In this document: one piece after another, positions 1-5,255 of the stretch | How the letters are laid out: the number at the start of each line of letters is the position of its first letter | How positions within the stretch are numbered: position 1 is the first letter of the stretch | Assembly: GCA_903873565.1 (NCBI GenBank) | Contig: CAIQOY010000026.1 | Location: 1-9,198, forward strand | Direction of reading: 5' to 3' | From: an uncultured Actinomycetes bacterium | GTDB lineage: Bacteria; Actinomycetota; Thermoleophilia; Gaiellales; F1-60-MAGs149 | Length of the DNA stretch: 9,198 nt | Notes under the pieces: generated by a model | Seen by the model: only the letters and a program-made list of their open reading frames with translations | The model's database searches: none | Told to the model about the DNA's origin: nothing | Program-made: the position numbers and the translations under genes

Positions 1-740
1 GGCGCGGGCTCCGGGGCGGGCGGGGCGGGCGGCACGACCGCGAAGGGGGCGAGCCGGCCCGGCACGCGCACCTCGAGGCAGTCGGCGGCGAGGCCGTCGA
101 GCAGGGGGTGGGCGAAGGTCCAGGCCAGCTGGGTGTCCGCGTGGCCGACGCGGATCGCGACCGGCAGCGCCCCCGCCACGCCGTCGCGCTCGAGGACGGC
201 CGTGCGCTCGTGGACGGCGGGGTCGACGTCGACGACCTCGCGCGTCGTGGTGCGGGTCTCCCAGTGCCCGGGCCTGAGCCAGCGGTGGCGGGCGCGCCAG
301 GCGTCCCAGCCGAGGTAGGTCCAGCCCGTGCCGGGCCACGCCGCGGAGAAGGTCCAGCGGTGCTGGTCGGGCACCCAGGTGCGCTCGGTGACGGTCTCCG
401 TGCGCACGACGGGCAGGTCGGCGGCCGTGATCCGGATCGCCGCCGCGTCGGTCAGGCAGGTGCCGTCGCCGGGCGCCCGGCCGAGCTCCACGAGGAGCTC
501 GCCGCGGGTCGGCGCCTGGAAGAAGCGCAGCGACAGGGTCAGCGTCTTGGCGCGGTTGTCGAAGACGGCGTCGACGCGGTCGACGTCGTCGGGCACGAAG
601 CCGCCCTGGAAGGAGGGCGCGACGGTGCGCTCGAAGGCGCCGCCCAGGGACCAGTCGCCCGGGTGGGCCGCCGCCGTGGGGGCGAGGGCGAGGAGCGCGG
701 CCGCCACGAGGGCGGCGAGGGGGGTGCGGGAGCGGTGCAT
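1..740 (-). CDS. Secreted protein of unrecognised family, copy 2 (partial, C-terminus off the window)
   Basis: The frame is open from an ATG at 740 to the window edge (246 full codons), so the C-terminus is missing. A GGAGG ribosome site lies at 748-752, 7 bases before the ATG. Residues 1-25 form a signal peptide ending in an alanine-rich AxA-type site, so the protein should be exported. The mature part starts HPGDW and aligns without large gaps to the neighbour encoded at 853-1854. Shared blocks are GDW, FER, PSF.GGF, DVD.V.AVFDNRAKTL, GWTY and ADCLE.. VPGR.APF. Cys95 (DGTC) and the Cys of ADCLEV are conserved in both and could form a disulfide. The last visible residues are a Pro/Ala-rich stretch, the start of the linker that the paralogue also has. 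I do not recognise the family and assign no function. The tandem position suggests duplication and possible co-transcription with the 853-1854 gene. Confidence 0.82.
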   Translation of the reverse strand, partial: MHRSRTPLAALVAAALLALAPTAAAHPGDWSLGGAFERTVAPSFQGGFVPDDVDRVDAVFDNRAKTLTLSLRFFQAPTRGELLVELGRAPGDGTCLTDAAAIRITAADLPVVRTETVTERTWVPDQHRWTFSAAWPGTGWTYLGWDAWRARHRWLRPGHWETRTTTREVVDVDPAVHERTAVLERDGVAGALPVAIRVGHADTQLAWTFAHPLLDGLAADCLEVRVPGRLAPFAVVPPAPPAPEPA

Positions 741-805
741 CGGCGGGCCTCCGGTGGGATGCCCGCCAGTCGGCGGCCCGCGGGGGGCGCTTACGCGCCC
801 GGGGT

Positions 806-845
806 CGCCGCGCCCGCCGGCCATGGCCGGTCGGCGGGCGCGGCG
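806..845 (-). terminator. Strong GC hairpin downstream of the 853-1854 gene
   Basis: The arms 806-819 and 832-845 are perfect 14-base inverted repeats around a GGCCATGGCC-like centre. The hairpin begins 7 bases past the TGA stop of the minus-strand gene. No T-run follows, so it may be a GC-type terminator or an mRNA-stabilising hairpin that lowers expression of the second paralogue (1-740) relative to the first. Confidence 0.6.
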
Positions 846-852
846 AGGCGGA

Positions 853-1854
853 TCAGCGGACCTGGACCCGCTCCCAGTCGGACCAGTCGGCCCCGTCCGA
901 GAAGCGGACCATCACCCAGCGGACGGCGGCGTCCTGGTTCTTCAGGACGACGCGGCCGCGGAAGGCGAGCGTCTTCGACGCGCGGCGCACGCGGATCTGC
1001 ACCTTCTCGGCGTCACCCGTCATGCGCAGCTCGATCGACGTGCCGCGGCGGCCGGCGCTGACGATCATGTCGTCGAGCGACGTCTCCGTCGTGTCGTCGC
1101 CGGCCTCGGGGGCCGGGGTCGGCGCGGGCGCCGGAGCCGGCTCCGGCGCGGGGGCCGGGGCGGGCGCGGGGGCCGGGGCGGTCGCCGGCGGGGCGACCGT
1201 GAACGGCGCGCGGCGGCCGGGCACCTGGATCTCCAGGCAGTCGGCCTGGATGCCGTTGAGGAGCGGCGAGCCGAACGACCAGGACATCTCGGTCGCGCCG
1301 TTGTCGAGGCGCTCCACGTCGGTCAGGGCGCCGTCGACGCCGTCGAGCTCGAGGGTGGCGACGCGCTCGTAGTGCTCCTGGTCGAGGCCGGACACGATCC
1401 GGCTCCACTGGTAGCGCCAGTAGCCCTGCGCCGAGAAGCGGCCCACGTACGTCCAGCCCTCGCCCGCGGGGGGCGTGTAGCGCGACGTCGTCCAGGCGTA
1501 CTCGGTGCGCGACGGCCCGACGATGTCGCGCGCGTTGATCGCGATGTCCATCACGCCGGTCTGGCAGGACCCGTCGGCCTGGCCGCGCCCGAAGTTGATG
1601 TAGACGTTGCCGCGCTCCGGCGTCTGGAAGTACTCGAGGTCGACGCGGAGGGTCTTGGCGCGGTTGTCGAAGACGGCCTCGACCTCATCGACGTCGTTGG
1701 GGTTGAAGCCCCCGTAGAAGCTCGGCGAGGTGGAGCGCTCGAATTCGCCGGCGATCCGCCAGTCGCCGTCGTAGGCCTGGGCGGCCGGGACGGCGACGAG
1801 GGCGCCGAGGGCGGCGGCGCCGATGAGGGCGCCGCGGAGTCGGGTGCGGGGCAT
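853..1854 (-). CDS. Secreted protein of unrecognised family, copy 1, with Pro/Ala linker and C-terminal domain
   Basis: 333 residues from ATG at 1854, with AAAGGA at 1865-1870 as ribosome site (10-base spacing). Residues 1-27 are a signal peptide (RLRG start, hydrophobic Ala/Leu core, AQA cleavage site). Residues 28 to about 218 form the domain shared with the neighbour at 1-740: GDW, FER, PSFYGGF, AVFDNRAKTL, GWTYVGRF, and two conserved cysteines at Cys97 (DGSC) and in ADCLEI. About 30 residues of alternating Pro-Ala follow (roughly 220-251), a typical extended extracellular spacer. A C-terminal domain of about 80 residues comes next, rich in beta-type alternation (TSIELRMTG, KVQIRVRR, WVMVRFSDGADWSDW). 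The aromatic, beta-rich composition suggests a sandwich fold and surface or envelope role, but this is inference. No enzyme motif was found. It is the first gene of a probable minus-strand pair. Confidence 0.85.
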   Translation of the reverse strand: MPRTRLRGALIGAAALGALVAVPAAQAYDGDWRIAGEFERSTSPSFYGGFNPNDVDEVEAVFDNRAKTLRVDLEYFQTPERGNVYINFGRGQADGSCQTGVMDIAINARDIVGPSRTEYAWTTSRYTPPAGEGWTYVGRFSAQGYWRYQWSRIVSGLDQEHYERVATLELDGVDGALTDVERLDNGATEMSWSFGSPLLNGIQADCLEIQVPGRRAPFTVAPPATAPAPAPAPAPAPEPAPAPAPTPAPEAGDDTTETSLDDMIVSAGRRGTSIELRMTGDAEKVQIRVRRASKTLAFRGRVVLKNQDAAVRWVMVRFSDGADWSDWERVQVR

Positions 1855-1883
1855 GGTGCGGTGGTCCTTTGTCCGGGAGTGGG

Positions 1884-1901
1884 CGGGGCGGTCCCGCCCC
1901 G
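1884..1901. repeat. Inverted repeat in the leader of the 853-1854 gene
   Basis: An 8-base perfect inverted repeat (CGGGGCGG / CCGCCCCG) with a 2-base centre lies about 30 bases upstream of the minus-strand start codon. It could be an operator or a leader hairpin. GC-rich palindromes arise easily at this composition, so the assignment is weak. Confidence 0.3.
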
Positions 1902-1932
1902 TGCACCACAGACGACGCGCGGGGCGCCGGGA

Positions 1933-1969
1933 TCTGACGCCGTTCTCAGCCGGCGCTCAGCGATCTCAG
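1933..1969 (+). promoter_or_regulatory. Four phased TCTCAG-like direct repeats, probable response-regulator operator
   Basis: Hexamers TCTGAC (1933), TCTCAG (1944), GCTCAG (1955) and TCTCAG (1964) lie on one face of the helix with spacings of 11, 11 and 9 bases. Head-to-tail repeats at about 11 bp are characteristic of OmpR/PhoB-family response regulators. The array sits in the 198-bp divergent intergenic region, 84 bases upstream of the ATG at 2053, and could control that gene, the minus-strand gene, or both. No regulator gene is in the window. Confidence 0.5.
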
Positions 1970-2052
1970 GAAACGCTCATGTGGGCGCGGCACCGTCCGG
2001 CTCGTCGGCCCGTCGCGGAGGCGGGCCCCGAGAGACGAAGGAGCACGAGGAC

Positions 2053-2622
2053 ATGACCGCACGCACCATCATGACCGGCCGGGGGCTCGCCGCCCTCCTG
2101 ATCGCCACCGCGGCGCTCGCCCTGCCCGCCGGGGCGCTCGCCCACGACCACGCCGACGACCGCCCCGCAGCGGCGGCCGGGGCGCAGGCCGCCGACGGCC
2201 AGCGCGCTGAGGGCGCCCGCGAGGACGGGGCCCGCCCCGACCGTCCGGCCCGCGGCCAGCGCGGCCCGAGCGCGGCGCAGCTCGCCGGCAAGCTCGGGCT
2301 CGAGGAGTCCGCGGTGCGCACGGCGATGCAGAGCGCCCACGAGCAGGTCCGCGGCATCGCCGGCAAGGAGGAGCGCAAGGCCGCCTTCCAGGCCGCGCTC
2401 GCGACCCAGCTCGGCCTCGACCGGGCCGTCGTCGACCGGGCCTTCACGGCGGTCCGCGCCGAGACCCTGTCGACCTGCGTCGACCGCCTGCTCGCGAAGG
2501 GCGCGCTGACCCAGGCGCAGGCCGACGCGATCGACGCGCAGATCGCGGCCGGCGAGCTCGACGCGGCCCACGCCGCGATCGGCGCCGCCAAGCGCGCGGC
2601 CCACGCGGCGGCCGGGCGCTAG
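2053..2622 (+). CDS. Secreted alpha-helical protein of unknown function
   Basis: 189 residues. The ATG at 2053 is chosen because AAGGAG (2038-2043) lies 9 bases upstream and the product begins with a clean signal peptide (hydrophobic core, A-L-A site, mature N-terminus near His31). The mature start HDHADD is acidic and histidine-bearing, followed by a charged, Ala/Gly/Arg-rich disordered stretch to about residue 72. The rest is helical and contains two copies of a degenerate motif: LAGKLGLEESAVRTAM (77-92) and LATQLGLDRAVVDRAF (116-131). A third segment, LLAKGALTQAQADAID (146-161), resembles the helix-turn-helix 'G-x-L-T-Q-x-Q-A-D' repeats of small secreted bacterial proteins such as the DUF2680 type. 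There is one cysteine (Cys142). It may bind metal or the cell envelope, but nothing in the sequence proves this. The phased repeats upstream suggest stress- or signal-dependent expression. Confidence 0.8.
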   Translation: MTARTIMTGRGLAALLIATAALALPAGALAHDHADDRPAAAAGAQAADGQRAEGAREDGARPDRPARGQRGPSAAQLAGKLGLEESAVRTAMQSAHEQVRGIAGKEERKAAFQAALATQLGLDRAVVDRAFTAVRAETLSTCVDRLLAKGALTQAQADAIDAQIAAGELDAAHAAIGAAKRAAHAAAGR

Positions 2623-2683
2623 GCCACCAACCGGGAGCGCGCCCCGACAACCGCGCGCGGCACGACCTCCCCCTGAACGACGG

Positions 2684-2708
2684 ACGGCCCCCGGATCCCG
2701 GGGGCCGT
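2684..2708. terminator. Bidirectional hairpin terminator between the 2053-2622 gene and tRNA-Leu
   Basis: The 11-base arms 2684-2694 and 2698-2708 (ACGGCCCCCGG / CCGGGGGCCGT) pair perfectly around an ATC loop. The hairpin sits between two converging transcripts, 61 bases after the stop of the upstream gene and 7 bases past the tRNA 3' end. It can serve both. There is no strong U-run on either side, as is common in very GC-rich genomes. Confidence 0.75.
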
Positions 2709-2715
2709 CGCGTCA

Positions 2716-2799
<84 letters not shown>

Positions 2800-2810
2800 G
2801 TGGAGCCCGA

Positions 2811-2816
2811 AGGCTA
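2811..2816 (-). promoter_or_regulatory. Probable -10 box of the tRNA-Leu gene
   Basis: TAGCCT on the minus strand fits TANNNT and would start transcription about 4-5 bases before the mature tRNA 5' end. No good -35 hexamer is visible. Confidence 0.4.
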
Positions 2817-2869
2817 CCCGAATCCGGGCGCGCATGGCGCGCCGGCGGCGGCGACCGGATGCAGCGGGG

Positions 2870-2898
2870 TTGCGAACACGCGTTCGATGTGCCATCCT
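2870..2898 (+). promoter_or_regulatory. lexA promoter (-35 and -10)
   Basis: TTGCGA (2870-2875) and CATCCT (2893-2898) are separated by exactly 17 bases, predicting a start near 2905. The first LexA box overlaps the -35 element and the second covers the predicted start site, so LexA binding would block RNA polymerase directly. Confidence 0.6.
2873..2886. promoter_or_regulatory. LexA/SOS box 1
   Basis: CGAACACGCGTTCG is a perfect GAAC-N4-GTTC inverted repeat, the SOS box type of Bacillus and actinobacteria (not the E. coli CTG-N10-CAG type). It overlaps the -35 hexamer of lexA. Confidence 0.9.
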
Positions 2899-2903
2899 GC
2901 GCA

Positions 2904-2917
2904 CGAACACCCGTTCG
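2904..2917. promoter_or_regulatory. LexA/SOS box 2
   Basis: CGAACACCCGTTCG is a second GAAC-N4-GTTC box. Its centre is 31 bp from that of box 1, about three helical turns, so two LexA dimers would sit on the same face. It ends 4 bases before the GGAGG ribosome site of lexA. Confidence 0.9.
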
Positions 2918-2930
2918 ATTGGAGGCCCGC

Positions 2931-3563
2931 GTGGCGCTCACCAAGCGACAGCAAGAGGTGCTCGAGGTCGTCGAGCAGTACATGGAGCAGCACGGCTACC
3001 CGCCCACCGTGCGGGAGATCGGCGAGGCGATCGGCCTGACCTCGCCCTCGACGGTGCACGCCCACCTGAAGGCGCTCGAGCAGAGCGGCGCCCTGCGCCG
3101 CGACGCCACGAAGCCGCGCGCGATCGACCTCGGCGAGCGCCGGCGCGAGCGCGAGGCGCGGCGCCCGGAGCCGATCGAGCTGCCCGGCGTGCGGATGCTG
3201 CCGATGGTCGGCGCGATCGCCGCGGGCTCGCCGATCCTCGCCGAGGAGAACATCACGGAGCACATCGCGGTGCCCGAGCAGATCACGGCCAGCGGCGAGA
3301 ACTTCCTGCTCGCCGTGCGCGGCGACTCGATGGTCAACGCGGGCATCCTCGACGGCGACACGGTCGTGATCCGCCGCCAGGAGGACTGCGCCGACGGCGA
3401 GATCGCCGCCTGCCTGGTCGACGGCGACGAGGCGACCGTGAAGCGGGTGCGCAAGATCGACGGCCGCGTCCGGCTCGACCCCGAGAACGACGCGCTGCAG
3501 CCCTTCTACCCCGACCACGTCGTCGTCATGGGCGTCGTGGTGGGCGTCTTCCGGAGGATCTGA
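2931..3563 (+). CDS. lexA: LexA, SOS-response transcriptional repressor
   Basis: 210 residues, the usual LexA length, starting at GTG 2931 with GGAGG at 2921-2925 (5-base spacing). Residues 1-65 are the winged-helix DNA-binding domain: LTKRQQEVLEVV, then PPTVREIGEAIGL and SPSTVHAHLKALE as the helix-turn-helix. Residues about 85-210 are the S24 peptidase-like domain. The self-cleavage site is Ala98-Gly99 (AIAAGSP), the nucleophile is Ser133 (GDSM) and the general base is Lys171 (ATVKRV). All catalytic residues are present, so the protein should be active. On DNA damage, RecA filaments trigger self-cleavage and release of SOS genes. Its promoter carries two SOS boxes, so it represses itself. 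The next gene starts 3 bases after its stop and is probably in the same SOS-controlled transcript. Confidence 0.98.
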   Translation: MALTKRQQEVLEVVEQYMEQHGYPPTVREIGEAIGLTSPSTVHAHLKALEQSGALRRDATKPRAIDLGERRREREARRPEPIELPGVRMLPMVGAIAAGSPILAEENITEHIAVPEQITASGENFLLAVRGDSMVNAGILDGDTVVIRRQEDCADGEIAACLVDGDEATVKRVRKIDGRVRLDPENDALQPFYPDHVVVMGVVVGVFRRI

Positions 3564-3566
3564 GTC

Positions 3567-3779
3567 ATGCTTCTGCTCGACATGGACGCGACGGCACCCG
3601 CCACCCGCACCCTCGAGGAGCTCCTGGCCGCCTGGGCCGACACGCACGCGCCGGCCGGCGCGGAGGGCACCTGCGTGGTCTGCGCGGGCGAGACCCTGCG
3701 CGTGGAGCGCCGCGGCGGCCACGCCGCCTGGGCCTGCCGCGAGTGCGGCTCCGTGCTCGAGGACGCCCCCGCGGCCTGA
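3567..3779 (+). CDS. Small zinc-ribbon protein co-transcribed with lexA
   Basis: 70 residues from ATG 3567, with GGAGG at 3553-3557 inside the end of lexA (9-base spacing); a second in-frame ATG at 3582 is a less likely start. The N-terminal half (LEELLAAWADTH, 16-27) looks like one amphipathic helix. The C-terminal half has two CxxC knuckles, Cys36-VV-Cys39 and Cys57-RE-Cys60, with beta-type residues between them, a typical treble or ribbon zinc site. The second knuckle is followed by GSVLED. No enzymatic motif is present. Small zinc ribbons often bind nucleic acid or mediate protein contacts, but the partner here is unknown. The gene lies 3 bases behind lexA with no intervening promoter, so SOS control is expected. 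It is not one of the lexA neighbours I know from other bacteria. Confidence 0.8.
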   Translation: MLLLDMDATAPATRTLEELLAAWADTHAPAGAEGTCVVCAGETLRVERRGGHAAWACRECGSVLEDAPAA

Positions 3780-3792
3780 CGCGGCGCGGGGG
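3766..3792 (+). terminator. Candidate hairpin at the end of the lexA transcript
   Basis: CCCCCGCG (3766-3773) pairs with CGCGGGGG (3785-3792) across an 11-base loop that contains the stop codon of the zinc-ribbon gene. It ends just before the likely -10 box of the next gene. There is no U-run, so termination is plausible but not certain. Confidence 0.4.
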
Positions 3793-3798
3793 ATGTGC

Positions 3799-3804
3799 TG
3801 AACT
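3799..3804 (+). promoter_or_regulatory. Possible -10 box for a leaderless transcript of the selenoprotein candidate
   Basis: TGAACT ends 7 bases before the ATG at 3812, which would put transcription start at or next to the start codon. It deviates from TANNNT at the second base. The same geometry occurs at 4306, 7065 and 8075. Confidence 0.3.
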
Positions 3805-3811
3805 GCGGGGC

Positions 3812-4240
3812 ATGAGCCCCCGGCGCCTCCTCGTCCTCGCGGCCGCGCTCGCCGCCGTGGCGCTGGCCGCGGCGCCCGCGAACGCGGCCCGCGTCGTGAA
3901 CGGCTCGATCACCCCGAGCGCCCTCAAGGGCAAGCCGTCGGTCGTGATGTTCTTCCACCCCTTCTGAGGGGCCTGCCAGGGCAATGCGCCCGAGGTCGCG
4001 CGGTACGCGTCGGCGAACCCCTCGGTCAGGGTGGTGGCGGTGGCCTCCGGCGAGTCGCGTCGCGCGGACGTGGTCGCCTTCGTGCGCGAGCGCCTCGGCG
4101 ACGCGCCGATCGTCGTCTACTACGACCGGGCGGGCCGGTCGCAGACCGTCTTCGACGCGCCGTACCACCCGGAGTACCGCTTCACCACGCGTGCCGGGCG
4201 GCTGACGCCGCGCGCGCCGGCCGGCTTCCCGTTCGGCTGA
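3812..4240 (+). CDS. Exported thioredoxin-fold protein with in-frame TGA: candidate UxxC selenoprotein
   Basis: Read with TGA 3965-3967 as selenocysteine, the product has 142 residues. Residues 1-25 are a signal peptide (MSPRR, Ala/Leu core, ANA cleavage site). The mature part begins RVVNGSITPSALKGKPSVVMFFHPF, the beta strand that precedes the active site in TlpA/thioredoxin-like proteins. Residue 52 is the TGA, then Gly53-Ala54-Cys55, then QGNAPEVARYA, the usual helix after a CxxC site. Later come VRVVAVAS, a helix ADVVAFVRERLG, the strand IVVYYD, and HPEY at the cis-proline position, followed by a beta hairpin (YRFTTRAGRL). The frame is clean after the TGA up to a normal TGA stop at 4238-4240, with unchanged high-GC codon use. 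Likely role: periplasmic or cell-surface thiol-disulfide or peroxide chemistry. Alternatives are a nonsense mutation or a sequencing error in a Cys codon. No Sec machinery is in the window. Naive annotation would give a 51-residue peptide plus a false start at 4031. Confidence 0.75.
3968..3996 (+). promoter_or_regulatory. Candidate bacterial SECIS stem-loop just after the in-frame UGA
   Basis: Two alternative folds start right after the UGA. In one, GGGC (3979-3982) pairs with GCCC (3988-3991) around the loop AAUGC, 16-20 bases past the UGA, and is extended below by C3977-G3992 and CCU (3972-3974) with AGG (3993-3995), with small bulges. In the other, GGGC (3969-3972) pairs with GCCC (3988-3991), and UGC (3974-3976) pairs with GCA (3981-3983) around a CAGG loop. 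Bacterial SECIS elements are known to lie just 3' of the UGA with a small apical loop containing G. The fit is suggestive, not diagnostic. Confidence 0.35.
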
Positions 4241-4293
4241 TCCGTTTCCGTCACGCGCGTCCCGGCGGCCCCGTGCGCGGGCAGCGGCCCCTC

Positions 4294-4299
4294 TATCCT
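4294..4299 (+). promoter_or_regulatory. -10 box of the 4306 gene (leaderless)
   Basis: TATCCT matches TANNNT and ends 6 bases before the GTG at 4306, so transcription should begin at the start codon. There is no purine-rich ribosome site before this GTG, which agrees with a leaderless mRNA. Confidence 0.55.
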
Positions 4300-4305
4300 C
4301 TTGGC

Positions 4306-4662
4306 GTGCTCCAGACCGACGACCTGCTCCTGACCCGTGCCCAGCGCGACCTCTACGCGGAGCTCGAGGGCGACGCCGTCGGCGACCTCGAGCGCTTCGC
4401 CGAGCGGCTGGTGGCGCGGGTGGTGGTGCTCGTCCGCCACCGCTGCGTGCACGGGCGCGAGTCGCGCCGCACGCTCGAGCTCGCCGAGCGCACCCACGCG
4501 CTGGTGACGGAGGACCCGCGCTCGCCCGAGGCGCGCGCGGCGATCTGGAGCCTCGTCGAGTGGCTGACGCGCTGGCCCTGGGGGCCGGGCGCGTACGGCG
4601 CGATCGACCGGCTCGTGGTGGCGGGCGCGATCGCGGACGAGCTCGCCCGCGAGCCGGCGTGA
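4306..4662 (+). CDS. Small helical protein of unknown function, coupled to the PlsY-like gene
   Basis: 118 residues from GTG 4306. An in-frame GTG at 4273 would add 11 residues, but it lies upstream of the TATCCT box and has no ribosome site, so 4306 is preferred. The protein has no signal peptide or membrane segment and looks wholly alpha-helical. It has long Leu/Ala/Glu/Arg-rich stretches (RAQRDLYAELEGD, LERFAERLVARVVVLVRHR, SRRTLELAERTHAL) and a Trp-rich segment SLVEWLTRWPWGPGAYGAID near the C-terminus. One cysteine (RHRCVHG) is present. I do not recognise the family. Its stop overlaps the GTG of the next gene (GTGA, 4659-4662), so the two are translated in a coupled way, which hints at a linked role at the membrane. 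Confidence 0.75.
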   Translation: MLQTDDLLLTRAQRDLYAELEGDAVGDLERFAERLVARVVVLVRHRCVHGRESRRTLELAERTHALVTEDPRSPEARAAIWSLVEWLTRWPWGPGAYGAIDRLVVAGAIADELAREPA

Positions 4663-5255
4663 CGTACGCCTGGCTGGCCGGCGCCCTCGCCATGGGCTAC
4701 GCGTTCGGGTGCATCCCCGTCGCCAACCTCGTGGCGCGCCGCCACGGCATCGCGGACCTGCGGGCGGTCGGCGACCTCAACCCCGGCTACTGGAACGCCC
4801 GCGCGCTCCTGGGCTCGCGGGCCGCGCTGCCGATCCTCCTGCTCGACGCCGCGAAGGGCGCGGCGGGGGCGGGCTTCGGGTACGCGGTGGCGGGGCTCGA
4901 GGGCGCGATCCTGGGCTGGATCGGCGCGGTCCTCGGGCACATGTTCCCGGCCACGATGGGGTTCCGGGGCGGGCGCAGCCTGCTCTGCCTGGCCGGGGGC
5001 GCGATCGTGATCGTCCCCCTCGCCTCGATCATCGGCGCGGTGGTGCTGCTCGCGGTGCGCTGGCGCTTCGGGTTCGCGCGCGGGATCCAGATCTGCCTGA
5101 CGGTCACCCCCTTCGCCATCTGGTACTTCTACGGCGCGGGCCTGCAGCTGGCGGGCGCGGTCGGGCTGCTCCTGTTCATCGGCGTGCGCGCCTTTCTCGC
5201 CGACCGGGCGCTGGCCCGGGCCGGCATCGCCAAGCATCAGGACGAGCGCAGGTAG
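4659..5255 (+). CDS. PlsY-family membrane acyltransferase-like protein with altered motifs
   Basis: 198 residues, starting at GTG 4659, which overlaps the previous stop by 4 bases. PlsY transfers acyl groups from acyl-phosphate to glycerol-3-phosphate in the membrane. The family layout is clear: N-terminal helix with GCIPVANLVARR (17-28), the glycine loop at 37-48, LLDAAKG (61-67), GHMFPATMGFRGGRS (93-107), and further hydrophobic segments at about 109-130 and 148-185, giving roughly five membrane helices. The key loops deviate: canonical GSGN-x-GATN reads GDLNPGYWN (38-46), and GGKG reads GGRS (104-107). Asn41, Gly43, Asn46, Lys66 and His94 are kept. It may be a divergent PlsY paralogue with a different acceptor, or less active; a standard plsY elsewhere in the genome would settle this. 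It converges on, and overlaps by 19 bases, the glycosyltransferase gene on the other strand. Confidence 0.8.
   Translation: MTYAWLAGALAMGYAFGCIPVANLVARRHGIADLRAVGDLNPGYWNARALLGSRAALPILLLDAAKGAAGAGFGYAVAGLEGAILGWIGAVLGHMFPATMGFRGGRSLLCLAGGAIVIVPLASIIGAVVLLAVRWRFGFARGIQICLTVTPFAIWYFYGAGLQLAGAVGLLLFIGVRAFLADRALARAGIAKHQDERR

Noticed and set aside
1100..1193. GC-rich tandem repeat as a possible repeat element
   Set aside because: It is the coding sequence of the Pro-Ala linker in the 853-1854 protein, so low complexity comes from the protein, not from a mobile or regulatory repeat.
328..2622. 764-residue plus-strand open frame
   Set aside because: Its first 1.7 kb is antisense to the two secreted paralogues and has Arg/Gly/Ala-rich content typical of shadow frames at high GC. 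Only the part from ATG 2053 has a signal peptide and ribosome site.
4031..4240. Separate 69-residue gene starting at GTG 4031
   Set aside because: It is the C-terminal half of the thioredoxin-like protein in the same frame; it lacks the active site, and a start here would leave half a fold.
3812..4240. Plain pseudogene with a nonsense codon
   Set aside because: Kept as an alternative but not preferred: the only stop lies exactly at the redox Cys position, the partner Cys is retained, and the rest of the frame shows no decay.
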